A stretch of 64,000 bases of DNA from Winogradskyella wichelsiae (GTDB lineage: Bacteria > Bacteroidota > Bacteroidia > Flavobacteriales > Flavobacteriaceae), in assembly GCF_013403925.1 (NCBI RefSeq), contig NZ_JABFDJ010000006.1:1-64000 (forward strand), given 5' to 3'. Each line of letters starts with the position of its first letter. The stretch's first letter is position 1. Both the position numbers and the translations under genes were made by a program. This document shows positions 29,639 to 38,857 of this stretch, piece by piece. Below the pieces are notes generated by a model. That model did not search any database. It had not been told where the DNA came from and worked only from the letters and a program-made list of their open reading frames with translations.

Positions 29639-30913
29639 CTATTTTTTTACGATTAGGTCATTACCTATTGCACAATGTAGACACTTGTTTTTATCACAAT
29701 AATATTGTTTTAACTGCAATAACCCCTGAGAACTTAGAGCATTTTTTTCTATAGGCTTAAGACCTAAAAATTTATTTATTATGCTGTTATTCTCAATTTT
29801 TAACGACCTAATAAGCTGAAACAAATCTTCTTCAACTGGTTTCCCTAGTGACTTTGCATAACTAAATTTTAAAGGAATTAAAGTATTTATAATTAATAAA
29901 TCGATAAAAGATTTTGTCATTGTTTTCTTAGCAACTTTTGAAGTTTTTGCAAATGTATAATGCGTCATCCAAAACTGTGTTACTCCTTTATTAAAGAACT
30001 CATATAATTGATCTAAAGTCTTTAATTCCATAACTTTTGAAAACAAATGAGGTTCTAGGGTATATAAATTGGCAAATTGAGACAAGCGAATGGTTGGAAA
30101 ATTTGGTGGTCTTAGTCTAAAAAATTGCAAAGGTAAAGTACTGCGATTATCAAGATTGAATTTTTGTTTTAAGAAACCATACTTATGCTTTAAGTCTATA
30201 AAATATGACTCTTCTATAGTTTCTACGTCCAATAAACCCGCTTGACCAAACAATAATGCCTCTACATTATGCACATTGTTTTGTAGTTTTCTAAAAACAG
30301 AAAAGTCAAAAGAATTTGATAAGCTTAAAAACGGCTCTCCATTCACTTTCAATCCAAAGTTCTTCAATAACATCTTGAATAACACAGCTTCCCAGTCGTT
30401 ATTTGAGTCAGTTAATAAATGTTGAATTGTTTCTGACTTTTGCTCTAAGCGTTCAATATAAAGACGCTCTAGCCAATTATTAAGTAAAAAATCATTTACT
30501 TCATTGAAATTAGATTCACAATTAATCCAAGTTTTAGACTTTAAGAGGTTCTGGTAGTTATGAATTAAACTTTTATCTACATAATGTTTCAATTCTAAAG
30601 TTGGAATTTCTGAATTATCTTTCCTGAAAATCTCAGTATCATGCTCCCAAACAACATGAAGAATTACATTATCGTAAGCCTTATCTGTTTCGTGATTATG
30701 AACATACCAATCTGAAGATTTAATATGAATTTCTACATTCCCAGCCCAAAGCTGATCTGAAATTGTTAATTGAGCATTAAAAAAATCTGGCCCTGCGTTA
30801 TGATTATGTTGACCTAAATTAACAATACTAATTTTTTCGTTCTCTGTTGTTTCTAAAAACAAAGAATCGAAAGCTTTATGTTTCCATATGTAATGAAGAA
30901 AATCTTCTTGCAT
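29639..30913 (-). CDS. DUF2851 family protein
   Basis: A 424-residue cytoplasmic protein of the Bacteroidota-typical DUF2851 family; biochemical role unknown. Conserved features are HNAGPDFFNAQL near residues 37-48, the GNVEIHIKSSDWYVH segment near 57-72 and a C-terminal cysteine cluster (YYCDKNKCLHCAIG) that could bind a metal. The N-terminal part recalls nuclease-like folds, which is only an impression. First gene of the DUF2851-PspC-channel operon. Confidence 0.85.
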   Translation of the reverse strand: MQEDFLHYIWKHKAFDSLFLETTENEKISIVNLGQHNHNAGPDFFNAQLTISDQLWAGNVEIHIKSSDWYVHNHETDKAYDNVILHVVWEHDTEIFRKDNSEIPTLELKHYVDKSLIHNYQNLLKSKTWINCESNFNEVNDFLLNNWLERLYIERLEQKSETIQHLLTDSNNDWEAVLFKMLLKNFGLKVNGEPFLSLSNSFDFSVFRKLQNNVHNVEALLFGQAGLLDVETIEESYFIDLKHKYGFLKQKFNLDNRSTLPLQFFRLRPPNFPTIRLSQFANLYTLEPHLFSKVMELKTLDQLYEFFNKGVTQFWMTHYTFAKTSKVAKKTMTKSFIDLLIINTLIPLKFSYAKSLGKPVEEDLFQLIRSLKIENNSIINKFLGLKPIEKNALSSQGLLQLKQYYCDKNKCLHCAIGNDLIVKK

Positions 30914-30955
30914 TGACCTAAAGTACTAAAATCTTAAATAAAACGATTATAATAA

Positions 30956-32677
30956 TTATTGTTTCTCAGAACTGTAGAGACTGAGAACATTATATAATTC
31001 ATTTACATCTAAAGGCTTACTTAGATATCCATTCATTTTATACCGCTTTGTTTTATCTCTAACTTCAGATTCTGTAAACGCTGTTAATGCAACAATTGGG
31101 ATGATAGATTTAATGTTATCTGACATTTTTCTGATTCTCATTGTTGTTTCATAACCACCTAAAACAGGCATTTGTAAATCCATTAAAATTAAATCAAAAT
31201 CTTCATTTATGTATATATCTAGTAATTCTTGTCCGTTTTTAGCTATTGCATAATCTACTTTCCATTTTTTAAATAGCTTTTTAAGTAATAATGCATTAAG
31301 ATTATTATCTTCTGCTACCAAAACTTTTATATCAATTGGTTCTATTTTTGATACATAATTATTGACATCAATTAATTTTACTTTGGAGTGCTTATATGAA
31401 ATTTCAAACCAAAATTTAGCCCCTTTTCCCTCTTCACTTTCTATATGCAAATTACTATCATGAATTTTTATAAGTTCCTTACTAATATATAACCCTAAAC
31501 CAGAACCTCCATAAAGCGCAGATGTGTTATCATTGGCCTGAACAAAGCTTTTAAATATATCTTTTTGCTTATTATAAGAAACACCAATTCCCGTATCTAT
31601 AATACTAAAACGTATTTTAGTTTTATTTGAAACAGTTTCAACTACCTCTACTTTAAAAACAACACCACCTTCATCTGTGAATTTAAAAGCATTACTTAAT
31701 AAATTTCTTAAAACTTGTGATAATTTGAGACTATCTCCTTTTAAAACCAAAGGAATGTTACTATCTATAATGGTATCGAAATTGAGTTTCTTTTTTGTTG
31801 CTGTTTGCTTAAAGTGTAGTTGGATATTCTGAATAAATTCTGGAAGATTAAAATCTTTTTCAATAAGTTTTATTTCATCAGACTTAAATCTATTGAGATC
31901 TAACAGGTCATTAATTAATTCTAATAAATGTTCTCCCGAATATTTTAAAATTTGTAAATTTTCTAATTGTTCTGGTAAATAATTCTCTAACAACAAGATA
32001 TCAGACATACCGATTACAGCATTTAAAGGCGTCCTTATTTCATGAGACATTGTAGACACAAATTCATCTTTTGTTTTATTAGCCTTACTTAACTCTAGTT
32101 CAATTTCTTTTAACTGAGTTACATCTGTCATAGTACCAATAGTGCCATTACATGTACCATCTGCATCGCAAACAATGACTAATCGTAATTGAATCCAAAT
32201 TTTTTCACCTGTAGATTTGTTAAAATAAAATAAAGAGTTGTAATCATTATCTTTTCCTCTTAAAAATTGAGCAATTTTAACTCGTTCTTTTTTATTTATT
32301 CCTATTGATAAATTTCTATAGTTCTTACCCAATACATCTTTAATAGGAATACCAATTAAATCTTCCCACGCTTTGTTTAGATATTTAAAATTGCCATCCA
32401 TGTCTGTTTTAAAGATGACACCTTCAATAGTATTTACAATGGCATTTAAATTAGTCTCTACACTATTAACTTTAGATTTTAAAGCTAGATTGGCTCTGTA
32501 AAGTTCGTTAGAGCTTTGTTCAAAAATGATTTCATGATGTTTTACATCATCATCAAAACTTTTATAGGCTTCATTAACGACTTCAAAAAAGTCTTTAAAC
32601 TTTTCTAAATCTGCTTCTTCAAAGCCTGCTTTACGAATTTGTCTTCGTAACAATCTGTGTGTATTAGAATTTATCAT
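30956..32677 (-). CDS. Hybrid histidine kinase (PAS-HisKA-HATPase-REC)
   Basis: A 573-residue soluble sensor kinase. A coiled-coil-like N-terminus (1-75) leads to a PAS domain (about 75-195), a HisKA domain with phospho-acceptor His212 (STMSHEIRTPLN), an ATP-binding domain with the N box near 330 and G boxes DTGIGVS and GGSGLGLYI, and a receiver domain with Asp500 (LMDLQMP). No membrane segment is present. Its ATG overlaps the stop of the FIST gene by 4 bp, so the two are co-translated and FIST is its likely input partner. No separate output regulator is adjacent. Confidence 0.93.
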   Translation of the reverse strand: MINSNTHRLLRRQIRKAGFEEADLEKFKDFFEVVNEAYKSFDDDVKHHEIIFEQSSNELYRANLALKSKVNSVETNLNAIVNTIEGVIFKTDMDGNFKYLNKAWEDLIGIPIKDVLGKNYRNLSIGINKKERVKIAQFLRGKDNDYNSLFYFNKSTGEKIWIQLRLVIVCDADGTCNGTIGTMTDVTQLKEIELELSKANKTKDEFVSTMSHEIRTPLNAVIGMSDILLLENYLPEQLENLQILKYSGEHLLELINDLLDLNRFKSDEIKLIEKDFNLPEFIQNIQLHFKQTATKKKLNFDTIIDSNIPLVLKGDSLKLSQVLRNLLSNAFKFTDEGGVVFKVEVVETVSNKTKIRFSIIDTGIGVSYNKQKDIFKSFVQANDNTSALYGGSGLGLYISKELIKIHDSNLHIESEEGKGAKFWFEISYKHSKVKLIDVNNYVSKIEPIDIKVLVAEDNNLNALLLKKLFKKWKVDYAIAKNGQELLDIYINEDFDLILMDLQMPVLGGYETTMRIRKMSDNIKSIIPIVALTAFTESEVRDKTKRYKMNGYLSKPLDVNELYNVLSLYSSEKQ

Positions 32678-33798
32678 TCGGATAATGTCGTAATTGTCAT
32701 TGTTTGATTGTGAAGCTCACAAGGTGAATACAGCCCAAATGGGGCAATTTCTCCATAAGAATAAAAACCTGTAATTTTAGAATCTTTACCTATTACATCT
32801 CTAACAACCTCGACTTCTTCTTCTATCAGTTGTTTTAGCACCAATCTGCGACCAATACAACTAATTAAGATTGCCAATTTCGTATCTTGCTTTGTAACTT
32901 CTAATGCTTTTTTTGCAGAATCTTCTGCGCCTCCTATAAGCCGATCAACGTTTGCTTTCATTAAGCGTACATAAGAGCCTTCTGGTATATTGCCCGCAAA
33001 AGTTAAGCTTTGTTCTTCTTCATTAATGCCTAAAATAGTTCTTACAACAGGTGCATCTGTTTCATTTACACGCATACTTAAAGGAAATAATAAGCCTGAA
33101 CTGGGTAGCTTTGTTGCATTACTTCCTAAAAAAGATTTATATAATTCTAGTGCTGGTAAGCCATCTAATTCATATAATACGTTTTTTTTAGATCTACTGA
33201 CTAAGCGATCAATGCCGAAACTGTCCCATCCGCCTTTAGAGCTATAACCAATTTTTAACTGGTCTCCATAAAACCCTAACCCTACAATTATCTTATCCGT
33301 TATAGTGCTATTTGCTATTACAAACGTTTCGCTAAAATCGGCACCATCTGCCGCTAAACCACCAGTAATACTGACTTCTGACAAAACACTTTTTAAGCCT
33401 TCAACTAATTCAGCACCATTAACATTTAAGCCATCACTAAATACCAAAACATGTTTAAGATTCTCTGTATTAAGTTTTTTTGCGAGAGAAGCAGCGGCTT
33501 CATAACTCTTGTCCATGCTATCAACGCCAACTTTTACTAATCTATGATTTGTCTTTTCAAGTTCAATTGCTGTAAGTGAGACAGAATTATCAGATACATT
33601 TGTATTAGATATTTCACCAGCTGTAGAGCAGCCTACAATTGTAGCTTCGGGATAAAGTATAATTAATTTGTTTACCAAATCATTCTTAGCAACAAATAAA
33701 GGTGATACAAATAATAAGAGAATAGTAGGTACAATCTTAATATTATTTACCTCATCATTCCATGTAGAATTCTTTAAGGATAGTTGCTCTACTTTCAT
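32674..33798 (-). CDS. FIST-domain sensory protein
   Basis: A 374-residue protein with FIST N and FIST C domains, predicted to bind small ligands such as amino acids and feed signalling proteins. Recognisable parts are the VGCSTAGEI motif near residues 54-62, SITGGLAADGADF near 140-152, and the C-terminal SCIGRRLVL with GFYSYGEIAPFG. No signal peptide. The gene ends in an ATGA overlap with the hybrid kinase, which strongly suggests a functional sensor pair. Confidence 0.92.
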   Translation of the reverse strand: MKVEQLSLKNSTWNDEVNNIKIVPTILLLFVSPLFVAKNDLVNKLIILYPEATIVGCSTAGEISNTNVSDNSVSLTAIELEKTNHRLVKVGVDSMDKSYEAAASLAKKLNTENLKHVLVFSDGLNVNGAELVEGLKSVLSEVSITGGLAADGADFSETFVIANSTITDKIIVGLGFYGDQLKIGYSSKGGWDSFGIDRLVSRSKKNVLYELDGLPALELYKSFLGSNATKLPSSGLLFPLSMRVNETDAPVVRTILGINEEEQSLTFAGNIPEGSYVRLMKANVDRLIGGAEDSAKKALEVTKQDTKLAILISCIGRRLVLKQLIEEEVEVVRDVIGKDSKITGFYSYGEIAPFGLYSPCELHNQTMTITTLSE

Positions 33799-34123
33799 GT
33801 TATATTAGGGCTAATTTCAAAAACACTTTGTCGATAAAAAATGCTCTTTAGCCAATATATACTAAATTATTGATACTTTCTAAAAAGTATGATGAATACA
33901 TCACATATTTGATACTTATAGAGAATTAATCTAATTAATTTTACAAATATTTAATAGAAACGTCTAAATATTAATATTTTAAAACCTTTATAATATCCCT
34001 GTATTCTTCTTTAACCTTATTTGTAGGTACACCGAAATATTAATAAACTTATAATATTGATTAAAATTTAAATCAATAATATCTTCACGTATTTACATTT
34101 TAAAAACCAAGTGTTACAGCCTT
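33799..34123. other. Intergenic region with no visible gene
   Basis: 325 bp of AT-rich sequence between the FIST gene and the methyltransferase gene. It contains two copies of GATACTT (within 33870-33925) and several short AT palindromes, but no clear ORF, terminator with a T-run, or full promoter match. It must hold the FIST-kinase promoter. Confidence 0.5.
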
Positions 34124-35191
34124 TTACTTAGCATGAGTAAGCACCCATAACTGAACTTCTTCGGTTTTACGATAATGAGAATCGCGAGTTGTTTTATCAG
34201 ATGCCTTTTTAACATTTTTGGTATAACATTTTTCTAACTGAAAACGTCCTCCTTCTGCTATTTCCTGTTCAATAGGATTTGATTTTGCTAAGCCTGTTAT
34301 TTCTGCTAGATTAGAGAAAATGAGCACCAACTTACCGTCTGGCAGTAGCATTTGTTTTGCTGCTTTAAAAAAATCAGGAAACAATGTATCATTATAATAA
34401 ATAGCTGCATCTAAATTTTCTACATTTCGAGCTTCTGGTAACCAAGGTGGATTAAAAACAATAAGTTCCGCTGGTTTATCCCATTTACCAAAAAGTGATC
34501 CAAAATCTAATTCTATTTTCCTTGAAAGCTTAGTCTCACCCATCGATTCTGTTAAACCAATAACAGCATTAGGATTGGTGTCTGTTCCGAATACTTTTTG
34601 AAATCCATGCTTTATAATTTGTAATGCTAAGACTCCACTACCAAAACCAACATCTATCGCTGACTTCTTAGGACCTGTATAGCGCTTTAACCAGTTATCA
34701 AACAATTCTAAGTGTTCAAAGCGTGTTGGAAAATAAATACCATAGTAAGGGTGAATTTTATTTCGTAAAACAGGGATTGTAATCCCATTTTTATACCATT
34801 GCCACGCACTATTAAAACCTTGTACCTGCGGAAGACTTAATAAAAAGTCACTAGTATCAGGGTACAATTTTTCAAACCATCCTATAACAGGTGATTTTTT
34901 CACTAACAATTGATGATTTTCAATCTGAATCTTAATGAGGTTTGAAAGCTTATGATATTCCGAACGATAAATTCTCTGCTCCTTAAACGACTTATTAGGT
35001 AGTTTTCTGTTTAAATGTTCTTGAAGACCTCTAAGTAATATAGCTCCGTTATTATAAAATTCAGTAATTAAAACAGGCTTACCGCTTTCTAAAACTTTTA
35101 TAACTTGCTGAAGATCTTCTCCTCGATTATAAATTACCAGATCTTGTAATGGTAAAAACGGTTCTGGTCTATTTACTTTTAATTCTTTCAT
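34124..35191 (-). CDS. SAM-dependent methyltransferase, NPPW type
   Basis: A 355-residue class I methyltransferase. The SAM-binding motif DVGFGSGVLALQI lies near residues 194-206 and the catalytic FNPPWLPEA near 250-258; the NPPW/Y motif is used by enzymes that methylate amide or exocyclic amino nitrogen, such as HemK/PrmC and RNA N-methyltransferases. The N-terminal 170 residues are an extra domain without a recognised fold. The substrate is unknown. Monocistronic. Confidence 0.8.
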   Translation of the reverse strand: MKELKVNRPEPFLPLQDLVIYNRGEDLQQVIKVLESGKPVLITEFYNNGAILLRGLQEHLNRKLPNKSFKEQRIYRSEYHKLSNLIKIQIENHQLLVKKSPVIGWFEKLYPDTSDFLLSLPQVQGFNSAWQWYKNGITIPVLRNKIHPYYGIYFPTRFEHLELFDNWLKRYTGPKKSAIDVGFGSGVLALQIIKHGFQKVFGTDTNPNAVIGLTESMGETKLSRKIELDFGSLFGKWDKPAELIVFNPPWLPEARNVENLDAAIYYNDTLFPDFFKAAKQMLLPDGKLVLIFSNLAEITGLAKSNPIEQEIAEGGRFQLEKCYTKNVKKASDKTTRDSHYRKTEEVQLWVLTHAK

Positions 35192-35293
35192 TATAATATG
35201 GTATTACTTTTGGGTGAAGGTAGGTAAATACTATTGCAACCATAATGTATTATTAAATTGAAACCATCTATTTTTTAGTTTAGTTACTAAATA

Positions 35294-35323
35294 AAAAATC
35301 CTGATAGTGATATCAGGATTTTT
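35294..35323 (-). terminator. Terminator before the methyltransferase gene
   Basis: AAAAATCCTGATA and TATCAGGATTTTT arms, 13 bp, with A/T tails on both sides. In the minus direction it follows the T9SS cargo gene's upstream neighbour space and lies after 35420, so it terminates that gene. Confidence 0.8.
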
Positions 35324-35419
35324 GTTTTATAATAGCGATGAATTAAATACTTTATGTTTCTATATACAATAAATAAAATCTTATTGAATTCTCAAAAAAA
35401 AGAAAACACGTATTAAAAA

Positions 35420-36313
35420 CTAAGACTTTATTAGTTTTTTTGACATAGATTCTCCATTAGAAGTTAAAAGTTTTAAAAGATAAACTCCAGATTTTAATGT
35501 TGAAGAAAAATTCTCTAAATCTTTAATTGAAGCTGATTTGTAGACCTGTTTTCCTAAAATATTATATAGCATTACATTTTCTATAGGTTGGTTTATTTCA
35601 ATTCTTACTTTATTATTAAACGGGTTAGGATAAATACTCATAGCTGTTTCTGTAACTTCATCTACAGATAATAGCATTATAGAATTAACATCATATACTT
35701 CTGAAATTACAGCATCGTACGACTCTAATTCTAGTTTTAACAAATCAGCATTACAATCACAAACAATAGATTTATTTCCATTCAAACCGTTATAAGGATT
35801 GTCAACCAATTCATAACCTCTAACATTAAAGTTGCTAAAAATCTGATTTAAACCATCATCATTTGTTTCAATAATATTCATAGCATTTACTCCTGTTGCA
35901 GCTCCTATGCTATCATCAACCAAATTAAAAGATAGACCGTTACTTATTTTCAAATAATCATCTGTATCATTTCCGATAGCATATTTAACAACATTTGAAT
36001 AAGCTGTTAAATCTAAAATTAATTGTTCTGTATCACAATTTTCACATAGGACATTCATATATCTAGAGTTAATTGCATCTTCATCGTAAAACAAATCAGA
36101 GTGAGCTTCAGAGTATAAAACCTGATACGAAGAAATAGTATACGAATTTAATATCGCATTTAAACCATCATCATTAGAGGTTGTATCCCATGAACTACCT
36201 GTTGACGGCTGACCAATACTTGGATTTACCAACTCTAATTGAATATATGTGTTTTGCGCGAAACTAACACAACTGATACTTATAGCTAAAACGAATATGT
36301 ATAATTGCTTCAT
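35420..36313 (-). CDS. Secreted protein with type IX sorting domain
   Basis: A 297-residue exported protein: signal peptide (MKQLYIFVLAISISCVSFAQ), a middle region made of two related segments, and a C-terminal type A sorting domain (AMSIYPNPFNNKVRIEI..LLKLLTSNGESMSKKLIKS) from about residue 225. The segments share NDDGLNxI.. and a CxCNxDLL/CENCDTEQL-like Cys pair (about 46-115 and 150-205). The sorting domain sends it through the type IX secretion system to the cell surface. The function of the repeated part is unknown; sequence suggests a small adhesive or structural protein. Confidence 0.85.
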   Translation of the reverse strand: MKQLYIFVLAISISCVSFAQNTYIQLELVNPSIGQPSTGSSWDTTSNDDGLNAILNSYTISSYQVLYSEAHSDLFYDEDAINSRYMNVLCENCDTEQLILDLTAYSNVVKYAIGNDTDDYLKISNGLSFNLVDDSIGAATGVNAMNIIETNDDGLNQIFSNFNVRGYELVDNPYNGLNGNKSIVCDCNADLLKLELESYDAVISEVYDVNSIMLLSVDEVTETAMSIYPNPFNNKVRIEINQPIENVMLYNILGKQVYKSASIKDLENFSSTLKSGVYLLKLLTSNGESMSKKLIKS

Positions 36314-36451
36314 AGAAATTGGTTTAGGGCCCCAATATAGACAAATTTATGTTATAGAGAAAGCTGTAATCATCTAAATATGTTAACTGTAACTTCCTTT
36401 TTAAAATGTACTACAAGTTATTTTATTGCTTTTGTAATCATGCTAAACAAA

Positions 36452-36479
36452 AAAATCCTGATAATTAAATCAGGATTTT
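36452..36479 (-). terminator. Terminator after the cystathionine-synthase-like gene
   Basis: AAAATCCTGA and TCAGGATTTT arms with an 8-base loop, followed by T residues on the minus strand. The stem is almost the same as that at 35294. Confidence 0.8.
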
Positions 36480-36503
36480 CACTTTTATATAAAGAGTTAT
36501 TTA

Positions 36504-37484
36504 TTAATCTAAATACCCCATTTCACGCATCCAATCATCATTATACATTTTTCCTACATAACGACTTCCGTGGTCATGAAACAAAACAACAACAACATCT
36601 TCTGGTTTAAACTGTTCTTTTAACTGTAACACTCCTTTAATTGCAGATCCTGCTGAGTTGCCTAAAAACATTCCTTCTTCTTTACTTAAACGTTGTGTGT
36701 AGACACAAGCATCTTTATCTGTAACTTTAGTAAAGCCATCAATAATATCGAAATCTACATTTTTAGGTAAAATATCTTCACCAATACCTTCGGTTACGTA
36801 AGGATAAATTTCATTTTGATCAAACTCACCTGTTTCATGATATTTTTTAAATACCGAACCATAAGTGTCCACTCCCCAAACTTTAATATTTGGATTTTGC
36901 TCTTTTAAATATTTACCTACACCGCTAATTGTTCCTCCAGTACCAACACCAACAACAAAATGTGTAATTTTACCATCAGTTTGTTTCCAAATTTCTGGAC
37001 CTGTACTTAAATAGTGTGCTTTTGTATTACTAGGATTATCATATTGATTAACATACCAAGAGTTTGGTGTTTCTTCTCCTAAACGTTTAGATACAGAATA
37101 GTAACTACGAGGATCATCTGGTTCTACTGCTGTAGGACAAACTACAACTTCTGCACCAACAGCTTTAAGAATATCTACTTTTTCTTTAGACTGCTTATCT
37201 GCCATTACAAAAATACATTTGTATCCTTTTATAATGGCTGCTAGAGCCAATCCCATTCCTGTATTTCCCGAAGTTCCTTCAATAATAGTTCCTCCTGGTT
37301 TTAAACGACCATCTGCTTCTGCATCTTCAATCATTTGCAAAGCCATTCTGTCTTTTACAGAGTTTCCTGGGTTAAAAGTTTCGTATTTAGCAAGTACCAA
37401 ACAAGGTAAATCTTCCACTAGTTTATTCATTTTAACCAATGGTGTGTTCCCTATAGTACCTAATATATTTTCTACGTAATCCAT
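36504..37484 (-). CDS. Cysteine synthase/cystathionine beta-synthase family enzyme
   Basis: A 326-residue PLP enzyme of fold type II. Lys44 in NPGNSVKDR is the PLP lysine; TSGNTG (about 70-75) binds the substrate carboxylate and GTGGTISG (about 180-187) the phosphate. Segments such as GLALAAIIKGYKC, KVDILKAVGAEVV and the SAGSAIKGV end resemble the catalytic core of cystathionine beta-synthase more than CysK, but no regulatory CBS domains follow. It could make cysteine or cystathionine, or release sulfide. Monocistronic, with its own terminator. Confidence 0.88.
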   Translation of the reverse strand: MDYVENILGTIGNTPLVKMNKLVEDLPCLVLAKYETFNPGNSVKDRMALQMIEDAEADGRLKPGGTIIEGTSGNTGMGLALAAIIKGYKCIFVMADKQSKEKVDILKAVGAEVVVCPTAVEPDDPRSYYSVSKRLGEETPNSWYVNQYDNPSNTKAHYLSTGPEIWKQTDGKITHFVVGVGTGGTISGVGKYLKEQNPNIKVWGVDTYGSVFKKYHETGEFDQNEIYPYVTEGIGEDILPKNVDFDIIDGFTKVTDKDACVYTQRLSKEEGMFLGNSAGSAIKGVLQLKEQFKPEDVVVVLFHDHGSRYVGKMYNDDWMREMGYLD

Positions 37485-37616
37485 AATTATTTTTTCAGAA
37501 GTGCAAAAATAATGGAATTGAAAGGAAATAAACGATAAATATTAATTAATCTAGTTATGCACAGCCATACTAAAACACAAACATTAAACAACTAACTAAC
37601 AACCTCTAATAAGGGA

Positions 37617-38849
37617 TTAATCGAATCGGATAGCTTTTACTGGGGAAATTTTAGAAATAATAATAGAAGGAATTAACAACATTAATAAACAAGCTATAAA
37701 TGTGCCAATATTAAGTAGAACGATATAATCTAAACTGATATAAACAGGTGCATTACTGACGTAATAAGTATCTGGATTTAATGGAAATAGCTTAAAATAC
37801 TTTTGAGCAAATAATAAACCTAAACCTATTATATTTCCCCAAAGCAGACCTAAACCAATTAAATAAGATGCGTTATAAAGAAACACTTTTCGAATCGTCC
37901 AATTAGAACTTCCCAAAGCTTTTAGAACACCAATCATTTGGGTACGTTCTAAAATTAAAACCAACAAAGCGGTAATCATATTAATGCCTGCAACAATAAT
38001 CATTATAGCAATTATACCATAAGTATTATTATCAAAAATTTTAATCCATTCGAAAATAGCATAGTGCTTTCTAGTAATAGAAGTTGCATTTAATAATGAC
38101 GGAATCGCTTGATAAATCTCAACTGTTTTAGCTTCGATTTGTGAGAAATCATCTATGAGAACCTCAAAACTTCCTATTTGGTCAGCTTCCCATTTATTTA
38201 GACGCTGAATATGTCTTAAATCTGCAATACAAAATTTTTCATCGAGCTCTTGAAAACCTGAATTATAAATACCAACAATATCAAAGCTCATTATCCGAGG
38301 CAATCTATCAATACGTTCTGTAAACAATGTTTGTACGTTATCTCCAACTTTAAATCCTAAACGATTAGCTAAATATTGAGATATTAAAATTTCTTCGTTT
38401 CTATCTTTTGCGAAATCTGGCAATCTACCATCAATTAAAAATTCTTGAAAATACTCCCAATTGTAATCTGCACCAACACCTTTAACTATAACACCCTCAA
38501 AATCAGTTTCTGTTCTAACAACCCCAAATTTTTGAGCAACACCCTGAACATGTTTTACACCTTCAATATCTTTAAAATTCGGATAAAATTCTTGATTAAT
38601 AGAAATAGGGACTTGAGACTCATCTGAAGTATTATTATCGTAATTAGTAATTTCTATATGACCATTAAAAGCAACAACTTTATCTCTAATTTTTTGCTGT
38701 AAACCCAAACCTGTAGCTATTGCAATAAGCATTACAATAACACCAATAGCAATTGCAGCGATACCAATTTTAATTATTGGTCCCGATACACTACTTTTAT
38801 ACGTTTTATTGCCAATTATGCGTTTAGCTATAAATAATTCAAAATTCAA
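37617..38849 (-). CDS. ABC transporter permease, LolC/LolE-like (FtsX family)
   Basis: A 410-residue inner-membrane protein with one membrane helix near residues 24-50, a large periplasmic domain (about 55-265) and three helices in the last 140 residues, ending in the ISPVKAIRFD segment typical of the family. Members extract lipoproteins from the inner membrane or act in related envelope transport. The reading frame starts at TTG (MNFELFIAKRI); no in-frame ATG is nearby and this N-terminus matches the family. The start is 8 bp from the divergent start of the muramidase gene, so each promoter must lie inside the other gene. Confidence 0.85.
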   Translation of the reverse strand: MNFELFIAKRIIGNKTYKSSVSGPIIKIGIAAIAIGVIVMLIAIATGLGLQQKIRDKVVAFNGHIEITNYDNNTSDESQVPISINQEFYPNFKDIEGVKHVQGVAQKFGVVRTETDFEGVIVKGVGADYNWEYFQEFLIDGRLPDFAKDRNEEILISQYLANRLGFKVGDNVQTLFTERIDRLPRIMSFDIVGIYNSGFQELDEKFCIADLRHIQRLNKWEADQIGSFEVLIDDFSQIEAKTVEIYQAIPSLLNATSITRKHYAIFEWIKIFDNNTYGIIAIMIIVAGINMITALLVLILERTQMIGVLKALGSSNWTIRKVFLYNASYLIGLGLLWGNIIGLGLLFAQKYFKLFPLNPDTYYVSNAPVYISLDYIVLLNIGTFIACLLMLLIPSIIISKISPVKAIRFD

Positions 38850-38857
38850 ACTTATAT

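Noticed and set aside
33799..34123. GATACTT repeats as a possible operator array
   Set aside because: Only two loosely placed copies; too few to distinguish from chance in AT-rich DNA.
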